Shown piece after piece: positions 1 through 7,736 of a DNA stretch of 37,374 bases (its first letter is position 1; the number at the start of each line of letters is the position of its first letter). The notes beneath the pieces were generated by a model that searched no databases, had not been told where the DNA came from, and saw only the letters and a list, made by a program, of their open reading frames with translations. Location of the stretch: the NCBI RefSeq assembly GCF_014634805.1, contig NZ_BMBS01000019.1, positions 1 through 37,374 on the forward strand. The letters are read 5' to 3'. Both the position numbers and the translations under genes were made by a program. Source of the DNA: Leuconostoc falkenbergense. Lineage in GTDB: Bacteria; Bacillota; Bacilli; Lactobacillales; Lactobacillaceae.

Positions 1-77
1 TCGCGTCCGGCTTCAACCAAACGTTTCACCATGTGTGAGCCAATATATCCTGCACCACCAAGTACTAATACTGCCAT
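1..77 (-). CDS. galE: UDP-glucose 4-epimerase, N-terminal fragment (cut by window edge)
   Basis: Only the first 25 codons are inside the window. They begin [15 protein letters not shown], with the GxxGxxG dinucleotide-binding motif of the extended short-chain dehydrogenase family in the form (GGAGYIGSH) typical of GalE. GalE interconverts UDP-glucose and UDP-galactose in the Leloir pathway and sugar-nucleotide supply. The gene runs leftwards out of the window. An inverted repeat lies just upstream of its start, between it and the thioesterase gene. A related nucleotide-sugar epimerase cannot be excluded from this short piece. Confidence 0.8.
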   Translation of the reverse strand, partial: MAVLVLGGAGYIGSHMVKRLVEAGR

Positions 78-87
78 AATTATAAAC

Positions 88-111
88 GTATCCACCTCAT
101 GTAGTGGATAC
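88..111. repeat. Perfect 8-bp inverted repeat upstream of galE
   Basis: GTATCCAC and GTGGATAC flank an 8-base loop, ten bases upstream of the galE start codon. On the minus strand it lies between the thioesterase stop and galE. It could be a weak terminator for the upstream operon or an operator or RNA hairpin controlling galE. No strong T-run follows, so an operator or leader hairpin is somewhat favoured. Confidence 0.5.
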
Positions 112-145
112 ATCCCCTTTCTTGAGTATCCTATCTTAAATTATA

Positions 146-877
146 CTACAACTCACGCCATTTAAATTCTGCTTCGGCACTGACCGTATCTCCCATCATA
201 ATACGGTGACGAGTTTCACCATCACCCAAAACAACTTGCGATAAAATTGTATGTCCTAAACGAATTTCATTTTCAAATTTCAAGTTAATATGTGTCACTT
301 CATGCGTCATCAAATATTCTGGTGACAAGACATCCTGCATCCACTCAAAATACTTTGAATTATTAACATGTTGGTTAGCATCAATATCCAAATAACGCAC
401 ATGATAATCATTTTCAATGATGGTATCATCATCCGTTATTTTAATTGGATTGGGAATACGAGGAACTTGTTTAACGCGTTGTGCGTCGTATTTATCAACA
501 ATTTCTTGTGGCAAACGTGCCATACGACGATTTTTAATATCCAACATCGTCCAAATTGATGACACCTTAATAATTTCGTCACCTGATTCATCAAAAAAGA
601 CAAAAGGTCGTCGTACAAAAAATGGATTGTATTCAGCGGCGTAGGTTTGAATACGCATTAATTCACTCACCTTAGGTCGCCTTTTAATCGCAACTTCATA
701 CTGCAAAATGACCCAACCTAGTCCCATTGCCAAATGATAATCTTGACCAACCCCAAGTTCGTCACTTTGATTTTTAGATGCCAAAACCGCTAAATTCAAA
801 ATCATTGGTAATGACAACTTTTGTGTCGTATCTGCCTCATAATATTCAACACGACGTTCTATTTCATATTTTTTCAT
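146..877 (-). CDS. Acyl-ACP thioesterase (FatA/FatB-type, bacterial)
   Basis: The 243-residue protein has the double hot-dog layout of bacterial acyl-ACP thioesterases, which release fatty acids from acyl carrier protein in the cytosol. It begins MKKYEIERRVEYYEADTTQK. The second half carries DIDANQHVNNSKYFEWMQD near residues 165-183, the family's N/H-containing active-site helix. It is the last gene of the dnaX-rsmI run: its ATG lies one base from the rsmI stop, so it is probably co-transcribed. Such enzymes are common in lactic acid bacteria, where they are thought to supply free acyl chains. The substrate chain length cannot be read from the sequence. Confidence 0.9.
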   Translation of the reverse strand: MKKYEIERRVEYYEADTTQKLSLPMILNLAVLASKNQSDELGVGQDYHLAMGLGWVILQYEVAIKRRPKVSELMRIQTYAAEYNPFFVRRPFVFFDESGDEIIKVSSIWTMLDIKNRRMARLPQEIVDKYDAQRVKQVPRIPNPIKITDDDTIIENDYHVRYLDIDANQHVNNSKYFEWMQDVLSPEYLMTHEVTHINLKFENEIRLGHTILSQVVLGDGETRHRIMMGDTVSAEAEFKWREL

Positions 878-878
878 T

Positions 879-1748
879 TTAATTTATCCCGTGATAATCT
901 GCATAAACGGCTTGACGATCAAGTTCGCGCTCTTTAGCAACTTGCTTAATGGCTGCATTTGGTCGAAGTCCTTTTGTAATCAGTGCGTCCACAGCTTCTT
1001 TGACTGATAATGTGATTTCTGTTGTTTCGGCAACAATCGGCCCATGAAACCCATCTATCATGACAACAAATTCACCACGAATATCATTTTCTTGTGCCCA
1101 TGTCACTAATTCTGACGCTGTTCCGCGCAAAAATTCTTCATAACGCTTTGTTAATTCACGCGCTAAAACCAATTTTCGATCTGATCCCATTATTTTTTGA
1201 ATATTGACAAGCGTTTGCTTTAAACGATGGGGGGCTTCATAAAAAATGATCGTATCTTTCATTGTGGATAACTGCTGTAATTCAGCTAATTGTTCACTGT
1301 TTTTACGTTTCAAAAAACCGTAAAAATAAAAAGGTTGTGGTACTAGACCACTGGCAATTAAAGCAGTTACCCCAGCAGTGGCACCCGGAATTGGCACGAC
1401 TGGAATCGATGATGCGACAGCGGCAGCCACTAATTCCTTACCAGGATCTGAAATTGATGGCATACCAGCATCGCTAACCTGCGCTACATTAGTACCGTTT
1501 TGCAAATCAGCAATTAAGTTAGGAATTTTAGCTTGCCAATTGTGTTCATGAAAACTGGTCTGCGGTGTTTCAATATCAAAATGGTTCAACAACTGCTGTG
1601 TATGTCGTGTATCTTCGGCCGCAATCAAATCAACATCCCGCAACGTATCCAGTGCTCGCGCCGAAATATCACCCAAATTGCCAATTGGCGTTGGCACGAG
1701 GTAAAGTGTGCCATAAACTTGTGACCCAAAACTTTTTTGTTGTTGCAT
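879..1748 (-). CDS. rsmI: 16S rRNA (cytidine-1402-2'-O)-methyltransferase
   Basis: RsmI uses S-adenosylmethionine to 2'-O-methylate C1402 in the ribosomal P site. The tetrapyrrole-methylase-like fold is marked by YLVPTPIGNLGDISARAL at the start, EDTRHTQQLL near residue 45 and VSDAGMPSISDPG near residue 80. The chosen ATG (1748) has GGGAG eight bases upstream and starts right after the holB stop; an earlier in-frame ATG at 1766 would overlap holB and lacks a ribosome site. The length of 289 residues is normal. In many Firmicutes yabA lies between holB and rsmI; here the two genes almost touch. Confidence 0.95.
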   Translation of the reverse strand: MQQQKSFGSQVYGTLYLVPTPIGNLGDISARALDTLRDVDLIAAEDTRHTQQLLNHFDIETPQTSFHEHNWQAKIPNLIADLQNGTNVAQVSDAGMPSISDPGKELVAAAVASSIPVVPIPGATAGVTALIASGLVPQPFYFYGFLKRKNSEQLAELQQLSTMKDTIIFYEAPHRLKQTLVNIQKIMGSDRKLVLARELTKRYEEFLRGTASELVTWAQENDIRGEFVVMIDGFHGPIVAETTEITLSVKEAVDALITKGLRPNAAIKQVAKERELDRQAVYADYHGIN

Positions 1749-1749
1749 G

Positions 1750-2652
1750 CTATTCTCCCAACGCAATCGTAACCTCTAAAGCCATTTTTTCAAGACGTGC
1801 TTGCAAGGATATATTAATTTTTCGTAACTTATCATCAGCAAATATAGCTTCTGCTGCGTGCACTAACTGTCTGACATGATAATGCTTAGCCAGTGTTTTA
1901 TAAAAACCTATTAAACTGGGAAACATCAGGTTCTCGTCAGCAGTGGCACAATATATCACCATATCCCTTGCCAATTGGCGCAGCCATTTCATAAACATTT
2001 TTTGTTGTAAATCAGTTGTGATTTGACTAATCAACGTGGTTTGGACATATGCAAAAGCTTCAATTTTACGTTGCATCATCAACTCAAACCACTTAAATAA
2101 CAACATTTGTGTGTTTTTCTGCCAATTATCATCGATGCCGTTTGCATCAACTAAAGATATTTCAGGATTCAAATGAACAATTTGGGCCCGAGACTGAATT
2201 GTTGGCAATACATCTTGTAAATTATTTGTCAGCAGTAAAATAAGCTGTGGCCCAGCGGGCTCCTCAATAAACTTTAGCAACGAGTTGGCGGCACTAGCCG
2301 TCATCGTTTCAACAGCATCTAAAATAAACACTTTTTTCGGGCTTTCCAGCGTGGTAGTCACAAATTCGGGTGTCAAATCGCGCACTTGTGCTACTTTTAA
2401 AGTAGCTCCTTCTTCTTTAGGCGCCACCAAATGCACATCTGGATGCTCATTTTCGTTAATGCGTAATGCATTACGATCGGTTGCACCAACCACTTGCCAA
2501 GCCAAATAACGCGAAAAGGCCAGTCTCGTCGACTGGCTTGATCCAACAAATAAATACAGATGGCTTAATTGTCCATTCTTCAGTAACTCATTAAAATGAG
2601 CCATTTGTGTTGGGTAAGTTTGCTGTGCAGTTGTGGCAAAATCAGGCAACAT
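1750..2652 (-). CDS. holB: DNA polymerase III delta' subunit (clamp loader)
   Basis: HolB is the delta' stator of the clamp loader that opens the sliding clamp for DNA polymerase III. The 300-residue protein shows the degenerate P-loop (YLFVGSSQSTRLAFSRYLA, residues 33-51), DVHLVAP near 72, a sensor-like ANSLLKFIEEPA segment and TIQSRAQIVHL. The four-cysteine zinc module normally between the P-loop and the NHPDVHLV segment is absent: residues 52-68 contain no cysteine. Its ATG overlaps the darA stop (TAATG), so the two are translationally coupled. The delta' role rests on the lost P-loop lysine and on tmk-darA synteny. Confidence 0.93.
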   Translation of the reverse strand: MLPDFATTAQQTYPTQMAHFNELLKNGQLSHLYLFVGSSQSTRLAFSRYLAWQVVGATDRNALRINENEHPDVHLVAPKEEGATLKVAQVRDLTPEFVTTTLESPKKVFILDAVETMTASAANSLLKFIEEPAGPQLILLLTNNLQDVLPTIQSRAQIVHLNPEISLVDANGIDDNWQKNTQMLLFKWFELMMQRKIEAFAYVQTTLISQITTDLQQKMFMKWLRQLARDMVIYCATADENLMFPSLIGFYKTLAKHYHVRQLVHAAEAIFADDKLRKINISLQARLEKMALEVTIALGE

Positions 2653-2981
2653 TAAAACTGATAGAAGGATTCAATCTCTTGCGTAAACACTGTTGCGCCA
2701 CCAACCTCAACTTCAATTGGATAGGCGCCAACGTGGTCTCCACCAGCATCTAAGCTGATGGGTGGCACCATAAATTGCTTACGTTTTTGTGACACATCTT
2801 TGATAATATCAAGTACCTCTTGTACCCGATCGGCCTCAATGGCAATCATAAATGTTGTGTTACCTGATCGCAGGAAGCCACCAGAAGTTGACAGACGTGT
2901 AGCTCGCACATTAGCTTTAACAAAAGCATTACTCAATTTTGTTGTATCTTTATCTTGTACAATTGCTGTTATAAGTTTCAT
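2652..2981 (-). CDS. darA: Cyclic di-AMP receptor, PII-like (DarA/PstA/YaaQ)
   Basis: This 109-residue cytosolic PII-like protein belongs to the YaaQ/DarA/PstA family, trimeric binders of the second messenger cyclic di-AMP. Family marks are the start MKLITAIVQDKD, the RLSTSGGFLRSGNTTFMIA strand-loop segment (residues 29-47) and the GGATVFTQEIESFYQF ending. It sits between tmk and holB as in Bacillus and staphylococci. Its ATG overlaps the tmk stop (ATGA), and its own stop overlaps the holB ATG. The downstream output of the family is not firmly known, so a regulatory role is all that can be stated. Confidence 0.93.
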   Translation of the reverse strand: MKLITAIVQDKDTTKLSNAFVKANVRATRLSTSGGFLRSGNTTFMIAIEADRVQEVLDIIKDVSQKRKQFMVPPISLDAGGDHVGAYPIEVEVGGATVFTQEIESFYQF

Positions 2982-3619
2982 GATTTGTCCTCCAGAACTT
3001 TGTTAATAAGTTCACGTGTATCGTGCACCACTTTATCTAATGGTTGTGTTGCATCGACTATTTTAATTCTATCAGAAAATTCACTTTGAAGTTTTAAATA
3101 AGTTTGACGCACCTTTTGGTGAAAGGCTAGACTTTCTTTATCTAAACGATCAATTTTCCCTTTACGGTTAGCTGTCACACGAGCCAAACCTAATTCAGAA
3201 GGGACATCTAAGTAGATTGTTAAATCAGGCAACAAACCATCAATCGCAAATTGATTAATCTGCCAAATTTTTTCAACACCTAAGTCTCGCCCGCCACCCT
3301 GATAAGCTAGTGAACTATCAACATAGCGATCAGAAATTACCACTTTTCCAGCTGCCAAAGCCGGTTGGATAATCTCGACCAAGTGTTGTCGACGTGCAGC
3401 AGCATAAAGCAAAGCTTCCGTACGCTTTTCTAGGCCATTATCATCTTCTGGCTGTAAAATTGCTCTAATGGCCTCCGAAATTGGATTGCCGCCGGGCTCA
3501 CGCGTTGTGACAAGCTTGTTTCCTAATTTTGGTTGCAATTCTGCAATTAGAATATTCAGTACCGTGGTCTTACCAGCCCCTTCAGGGCCCTCAAATGAAA
3601 TAAATAATGGTTTTGACAT
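2978..3619 (-). CDS. tmk: Thymidylate kinase
   Basis: Tmk phosphorylates dTMP to dTDP with ATP, an essential step in dTTP synthesis. The 213-residue protein shows the P-loop FEGPEGAGKTTVL (residues 9-21), the DRYVDSSLAYQGGGRDLG substrate segment near residue 96 and a LID-like RKGKIDRLDKES segment near 152. It is a full-length member of the family. It follows yaaL by 38 bases and is coupled to darA by a 4-base overlap, so it belongs to the recR-yaaL-tmk-darA-holB run. Confidence 0.96.
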   Translation of the reverse strand: MSKPLFISFEGPEGAGKTTVLNILIAELQPKLGNKLVTTREPGGNPISEAIRAILQPEDDNGLEKRTEALLYAAARRQHLVEIIQPALAAGKVVISDRYVDSSLAYQGGGRDLGVEKIWQINQFAIDGLLPDLTIYLDVPSELGLARVTANRKGKIDRLDKESLAFHQKVRQTYLKLQSEFSDRIKIVDATQPLDKVVHDTRELINKVLEDKS

Positions 3620-3657
3620 TGACGTTCCTTTGTAATAACATCTTAGTGATTAATTTC

Positions 3658-3918
3658 TTAAATTCGATCAGATTTGAGTACATGCGTCTGCATATGCCCG
3701 ACTGTCTTACGACGTCGTGCCTCACGATACAAGTAATTAAACTTTGCACGTGCCAAAGCAGTTTGCGCCTGAATCAAACGAAAATTGACCTGACCATCCA
3801 ACAATGCTTCTTCAGAATTTTTAGCAGTATCCCAATCAATTTTAGCCTTATCTATTTGAAAAACCAGTGCCTGATCATATTCAGCACGTAAACGTCGCTT
3901 CTTTTTACCAAATATCAT
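3658..3918 (-). CDS. yaaL: YaaL-family small protein (DUF2508)
   Basis: This small protein of 86 residues is highly charged and probably largely helical, with a basic start ([18 protein letters not shown]) and a conserved central helix around [23 protein letters not shown]. That pattern and its position directly after recR match the YaaL/DUF2508 family of Firmicutes, whose function is unknown. Its ATG overlaps the recR stop (ATGA), implying translational coupling. No signal peptide or membrane segment is present. Confidence 0.85.
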   Translation of the reverse strand: MIFGKKKRRLRAEYDQALVFQIDKAKIDWDTAKNSEEALLDGQVNFRLIQAQTALARAKFNYLYREARRRKTVGHMQTHVLKSDRI

Positions 3919-4520
3919 AGTTTTGTCCGTCCTTGAACTGCTTTTATTAGCGTCAATTCATCTGCATAATCAATATCAGAACCCACTGCCAAGCCGTGTG
4001 CTAATCGCGTTACGGTCAGCCCAGCTGGCTTTAATAACCGAGCCAAATACATAGCCGTTGCCTCACCTTCAGCGTTTGCGTTGGTACCGACAATCACTTC
4101 TTTTATTTCTTCATGTTCAGATAAACGTCTAATTAAGCTTGGTAAATTAATATCTTCTGGTCCAGTACCTGCACTTGGCGAAATCACACCATTTAGCACA
4201 TGATACAAGCCATGATAGTCACGGGTATTTTCCATAGCCATCACATCACGAGAATTTTCAACAACAAAGACGGTTGATTGGTCGCGCGATTCATCACGAC
4301 AAATAACACAAGGGTTAATGTCTTTTTCTGTAATATTACCACACACCGTACAAAAAGTGAGATCGTTTTTAGCTGAAAGTAAGGATTTAGAAAAATCAGT
4401 TACATCTGACTCACTCATACCCAGGGTGTAAAACGCCAATCGTGTCGCAGTTTTAACACCTACTCCAGGTAATTTGGCGTAACTATCAATTAATTTTGCA
4501 ATAGGTTCTGGATACTGCAT
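3915..4520 (-). CDS. recR: Recombination protein RecR
   Basis: RecR works with RecO and RecF to load RecA at gaps during recombinational repair. The 201-residue protein has the N-terminal helix-hairpin-helix ([19 protein letters not shown]), a complete four-cysteine zinc finger (FCTVCG...CVICRD, about residues 57-75) and a Toprim domain ([16 protein letters not shown]...[19 protein letters not shown]). The intact zinc finger contrasts with its loss in dnaX and holB. The ATG at 4520 gives the canonical start [21 protein letters not shown] but has no Shine-Dalgarno in the normal window; AAGGAAGG lies about 40 bases upstream beyond a hairpin. The ybaB/yaaK gene that usually separates dnaX and recR is missing. 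Confidence 0.96.
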   Translation of the reverse strand: MQYPEPIAKLIDSYAKLPGVGVKTATRLAFYTLGMSESDVTDFSKSLLSAKNDLTFCTVCGNITEKDINPCVICRDESRDQSTVFVVENSRDVMAMENTRDYHGLYHVLNGVISPSAGTGPEDINLPSLIRRLSEHEEIKEVIVGTNANAEGEATAMYLARLLKPAGLTVTRLAHGLAVGSDIDYADELTLIKAVQGRTKL

Positions 4521-4528
4521 ATATTCAT

Positions 4529-4551
4529 AACGTTTAAACGTCAGAAACGTT
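4529..4551 (-). repeat. Inverted repeat between dnaX and recR
   Basis: AACGTTT and AAACGTT (minus strand) are perfect 7-base arms around a 9-base loop. They lie between a Shine-Dalgarno-like AAGGAAGG (about 4561-4568) and the recR ATG. Folding would shorten the distance between that site and the start codon, although 17 bases would still remain. This could equally be chance. Confidence 0.35.
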
Positions 4552-4574
4552 CAACGTATTCCTTCCTAAATAGA

Positions 4575-6386
4575 TTAGTCCACTATGTTCACAATGTCCT
4601 CACCAAACAATGATTGGGCTTGCTTCACAATTTCTGGTGTATCATTTGTGACTGCTATTGTATCATCTTGATCAACAGTTACCGTTTCAGCGTTAGCTTT
4701 TACAACTGGTATATCATTTAATTTGACGGTAATTTTCTCACCAGTACGTAAAAGCGACACATAAGCAGCGCGATCAGTTTTCCACTCGTCTTTAGAAATC
4801 AACACGAGAGAAAAGGGCAAGTTACGTTCAGATAATTGTTGCACTAGCTGGACTTGTAGTTCAGAATCCTGCAAGGCTTCGGCAAGTAAGGCAGGGTAAT
4901 CAAATGCTAACACAATTGCCTCGTCACTGGCCGCTACTGGCTTTGCAATAGTCAAAAAAGCCTGCTTAGCTACATCAAACTGTTGCTTTAGTTCTGGCCA
5001 AAGTTGCGTAGCTTTAGTCAGTGTCTCACGTCTTGCTACGCTCAAAACGGCAAATACTGCTTCCTGTCCGGTACGTGCACTTAGTTTCTTGATCTCGGAT
5101 TTCGCCTGTGAAATTGGTTCTGAATTGACATCTGCATTTTGCTTTTGAACCGCTGTTTGTTGCGGTTGCTGCATAGCACTGTGCGTATTGTTATTTGTGG
5201 TGGGTGTATTTGATATTAAAGGCGCCTCCTTTGGCGCTTGAATATCATCATCGATTATTGGTGTTGCAACAGATGGTTGTGATTTCGATAAGTTTTTAGG
5301 CGTTACTGGGGACTGTGATTGTTTTACGTCAGAAGATGACAGTATTTCTGAACCAGCTAAGCTAAGTTTAACGGTTAAGAGTTCGAGGTAGACATCACTC
5401 TGCATGGTCTGCAATAACGCTTTTTGAGTTTCATCAAGTTCAAGCATCATAATTTGGATGCGTTTTTGCCCTATTTTTTGATTTAACTTGTTTAGTTCCT
5501 CAACTGAAGCTGTTGTTTTAATCAAATTGGGTGCAATTGGTGCCAACATCACGTCGCGTAAAAGGCCTATCATATCAGCCACAAAACGCTGTGCATCTTT
5601 GCCGTCTAGTAATATAGTATGCAGTGTCTGCAATGCATTTCTGGTATCGCCATCACTAACCTGTCCCAAAAACATTAGTAAGGCTTCTGTTGTGGTTGCC
5701 CCCGTAACTTGCAAAGCATTATCAATCGTAACTTTATCACTACCGTACGCAATCACTTGATCCAAAATCGACAAGGCATCACGCATTCCACCTTCGGCCG
5801 CATTTGCAATAACACGTAACGCATCTTGATCATATACTACTGATTGTTTGCCAAGTATCGCTGCCATACGCGTTTGAATCGTGGCGTCATCAATCCGTTT
5901 GAAATCGAAACGCTGTGTTCTTGAGAGAATCGTAGCTGGAATTTTTTGTGGCTCTGTTGTTGCAAGAATAAATTTAACATTGGCGGGCGGTTCTTCAAGT
6001 GTCTTTAGCAGCGCATTAAATGCACCTGTTGACAACATATGTACCTCATCAATAATATAAATCTTGTATTGTGCTTCAATTGGCGCGTAATTTGCGCTAT
6101 CACGAATATTACGGATTTCATCGACACCATTATTAGAAGCAGCGTCAATTTCAATGATATCCGGAATCTGTGTTTCGTCAGTATCTGGTGATATACCATT
6201 CACTTCACGAGCAAAAATCTTGGCTGCTGACGTTTTGCCGGTTCCTCTTGGGCCACTAAACAAATAAGCATGGCCTGTTTGGTGAGCTTCGATTGCATTT
6301 TTTAGTGTTTGTGTAATCACTTCTTGGCCTACCATATCGTCAAATGTACGTGGTCGATAAACACGATATAGTGCCTGATATGCCAT
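4575..6386 (-). CDS. dnaX: DNA polymerase III tau subunit (clamp loader ATPase)
   Basis: DnaX is the ATPase of the clamp loader and tethers it to polymerase. The 603-residue protein starts MAYQALYRVYRPRTFDDMVG and shows Walker A GPRGTGKT (45-52), Walker B DEVH (113-116), ATTEPQKIPATILSRTQRFDF and the tau C-terminus ending LFGEDIVNIVD. The ATG at 6386 has GGAGG about eight bases upstream; an earlier in-frame ATG (6413) lacks one. Oddly, the zinc module normally between the P-loop and IEIDAASNNGVDEIR is missing: residues 61-76 form a short loop, and no cysteine occurs in the protein. No clear slippery site for a gamma form was seen. The SRP RNA gene lies just upstream. Confidence 0.96.
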   Translation of the reverse strand: MAYQALYRVYRPRTFDDMVGQEVITQTLKNAIEAHQTGHAYLFSGPRGTGKTSAAKIFAREVNGISPDTDETQIPDIIEIDAASNNGVDEIRNIRDSANYAPIEAQYKIYIIDEVHMLSTGAFNALLKTLEEPPANVKFILATTEPQKIPATILSRTQRFDFKRIDDATIQTRMAAILGKQSVVYDQDALRVIANAAEGGMRDALSILDQVIAYGSDKVTIDNALQVTGATTTEALLMFLGQVSDGDTRNALQTLHTILLDGKDAQRFVADMIGLLRDVMLAPIAPNLIKTTASVEELNKLNQKIGQKRIQIMMLELDETQKALLQTMQSDVYLELLTVKLSLAGSEILSSSDVKQSQSPVTPKNLSKSQPSVATPIIDDDIQAPKEAPLISNTPTTNNNTHSAMQQPQQTAVQKQNADVNSEPISQAKSEIKKLSARTGQEAVFAVLSVARRETLTKATQLWPELKQQFDVAKQAFLTIAKPVAASDEAIVLAFDYPALLAEALQDSELQVQLVQQLSERNLPFSLVLISKDEWKTDRAAYVSLLRTGEKITVKLNDIPVVKANAETVTVDQDDTIAVTNDTPEIVKQAQSLFGEDIVNIVD

Positions 6387-6472
6387 GGTAATACCTCCAT
6401 TATGAACTGCCAAAAGTCATCTGTTATTTGATCGCTTCACAACGACAATCATTATCACAGACTCAGATTTAC

Positions 6473-6494
6473 AAAAAAAGACCGCTACGCGGCC
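6473..6494 (-). terminator. Rho-independent terminator of the SRP RNA gene
   Basis: On the minus strand GGCCGC-GTA-GCGGTC forms a 6-bp GC-rich stem and is followed by seven T. It lies at the 3' end of the SRP RNA and before dnaX, so dnaX needs read-through or its own promoter. Confidence 0.85.
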
Positions 6495-6585
6495 GCCATC
6501 ATATGTACACAAGCACAACCTCGAACAACCTTAGGGCTGCTACATTCCTGTCCTGACCCGGTTCGGGAGCCGACGCTTGCCTGCC
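6495..6585 (-). ncRNA. ffs: Signal recognition particle RNA (small bacterial 4.5S type)
   Basis: The minus strand contains the conserved SRP RNA domain IV core GGGTCAGGACAGGAA followed by GTAGCAGCCCTAAGG. These are the asymmetric and symmetric internal loops bound by the Ffh M domain. Flanking GCAAGC and GCTTGT segments can pair to close the hairpin. The RNA is the scaffold of the particle that brings nascent membrane proteins to SecYEG. A strong promoter precedes it and a terminator follows. Its position between tadA and dnaX matches scr in Bacillus, though an HD-domain gene is inserted here. The exact mature ends are estimates. Confidence 0.93.
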
Positions 6586-6590
6586 TATCT

Positions 6591-6619
6591 ATTATATCTA
6601 AAAAAAGAACTTTACGCAA
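6591..6619 (-). promoter_or_regulatory. Promoter of the SRP RNA gene
   Basis: Minus strand: a perfect -10 TATAAT (6591-6596) and -35 TTGCGT (6614-6619) are 17 bases apart. The predicted start near 6584 matches the 5' end of the SRP RNA. The -35 lies in the last codons of the HD-domain gene. Confidence 0.8.
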
Positions 6620-7130
6620 ACACTCTTGCCATTTTACGCGCAATTTTTTCCTGCCACTTAAAATAGGTCAGATATGCTTTGGGAATTGCGTATTCATCAA
6701 CAGCCGCAAAGTCGTCCACTAGTGAGACAATCCAACTTTCGCGATATTTGGGCAGTGCAATTGTTGCGCCAAACATGTGCTTCACAATAATATCTTCTTC
6801 TTTAGGACTGATTGTGGTAATTTTACGCGCATTTTTTAAGGCGATGCGGGGATGAACATAGGCATGAGATCCTTCCGCAAATTTAGTGACACGCCAATCA
6901 TAATAAAACATGTCATGCAATAAACCAGCTCTGGCAGTAGCAACTTCATCCGCACCAATTTTTTTTGCGATTAAGTATGAGTGATATGATACTGAAATTG
7001 AATGTTGTAAGCGATTTGAGAAGTGATGTTGTGGGTAGAGTGCCAATTTTTGGACTTCATCATGTGCCAATAAATCATCAACAATTTTTAAATACGCTGT
7101 ATCATGTCGCCATGCATTAGGGTTTTGCAT
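6612..7130 (-). CDS. HD-domain phosphohydrolase family protein
   Basis: This 172-residue protein carries the HD superfamily metal ligands H43 (LQHS), H72-D73 (GLLHDMFYYDW) and a late aspartate at D139/D140 (SLVDDFAA). HD proteins hydrolyse phosphoester bonds of nucleotides or related compounds, but the substrate cannot be read here. There is no signal peptide or membrane segment, so it is probably cytosolic. It is inserted between tadA and the SRP RNA gene, which are neighbours in Bacillus. A TATAAT element at 7162-7167, about 32 bases upstream of the start, suggests its own promoter. Confidence 0.8.
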   Translation of the reverse strand: MQNPNAWRHDTAYLKIVDDLLAHDEVQKLALYPQHHFSNRLQHSISVSYHSYLIAKKIGADEVATARAGLLHDMFYYDWRVTKFAEGSHAYVHPRIALKNARKITTISPKEEDIIVKHMFGATIALPKYRESWIVSLVDDFAAVDEYAIPKAYLTYFKWQEKIARKMARVFA

Positions 7131-7161
7131 TCATTTACCTCTTTATTATCTACTAGAAACA

Positions 7162-7167
7162 ATTATA
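7162..7167 (-). promoter_or_regulatory. Probable -10 element of the HD-domain gene
   Basis: The minus strand reads TATAAT about 32 bases before the ATG at 7130, in an AT-rich gap of 114 bases after tadA. No good -35 was found at 16-18 bases, so the call is tentative. Confidence 0.45.
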
Positions 7168-7244
7168 ATCTATTTTCAAAAAAAATGCTGACATTTAACT
7201 TTGCAAATTATTTACAAAAAGATTGTGATACTGTAATCAAGTGA

Positions 7245-7736
7245 CTAATTTTGCTTTCTTTTGGCACGAATATCAGCAAAAAACTGTTGCAATATTTTGG
7301 TTGATTCTTCAGCACGAACACCAGCTTGGACAGCAACGCGATGATTAAGCCGTTCATCCTCCAAAAGCTGATAAAGTGATTGTGTTCCACCACCTTTTGC
7401 ATCTTGCGCACCATAATAAACCGCTGGCACACGTGCATTGATTATTGCACCAGCACACATAATACAGGGCTCTAGCGTAACAAATAATGCAGTGCCTTCA
7501 AGACGCCATGATTTCAAAGCTTGGTTAGCACGTTCAATAGCAATCAGTTCCGCATGAGCAGTGGCTAATTGATCTCTTTCACGATGATTGTGTGCACGAG
7601 CAATAATTTGATTTTCAAATACAATTACCGCACCAATTGGCACTTCACCTTCACTACCTGCTAATTTTGCCTCATTCAAGGCTTCTTGCATGAAATAATC
7701 AATTTGTTGTTCACTAAATGTCGGAACTGTCGCCAT
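7245..7736 (-). CDS. tadA: tRNA-specific adenosine-34 deaminase
   Basis: TadA converts A34 to inosine in tRNA-Arg(ACG), allowing it to read CGU, CGC and CGA. The zinc-deaminase motifs are complete: HAE at 61-63 and PCIMC at 90-94. The 163-residue length is normal. GGAGAG six bases before the ATG fixes the start, so the gene overlaps the end of the upstream methyltransferase by 23 bases. The window also holds tRNA-Arg(CCG), which reads the CGG codon that inosine cannot. Neighbouring dnaX/recR matches the Bacillus yaaJ locus. Confidence 0.96.
   Translation of the reverse strand: MATVPTFSEQQIDYFMQEALNEAKLAGSEGEVPIGAVIVFENQIIARAHNHRERDQLATAHAELIAIERANQALKSWRLEGTALFVTLEPCIMCAGAIINARVPAVYYGAQDAKGGGTQSLYQLLEDERLNHRVAVQAGVRAEESTKILQQFFADIRAKRKQN

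Noticed and set aside
4575-6386. Programmed frameshift in dnaX producing a gamma subunit
   Set aside because: No A-rich slippery heptamer with a following stem-loop was seen in the region after the ATPase domains.
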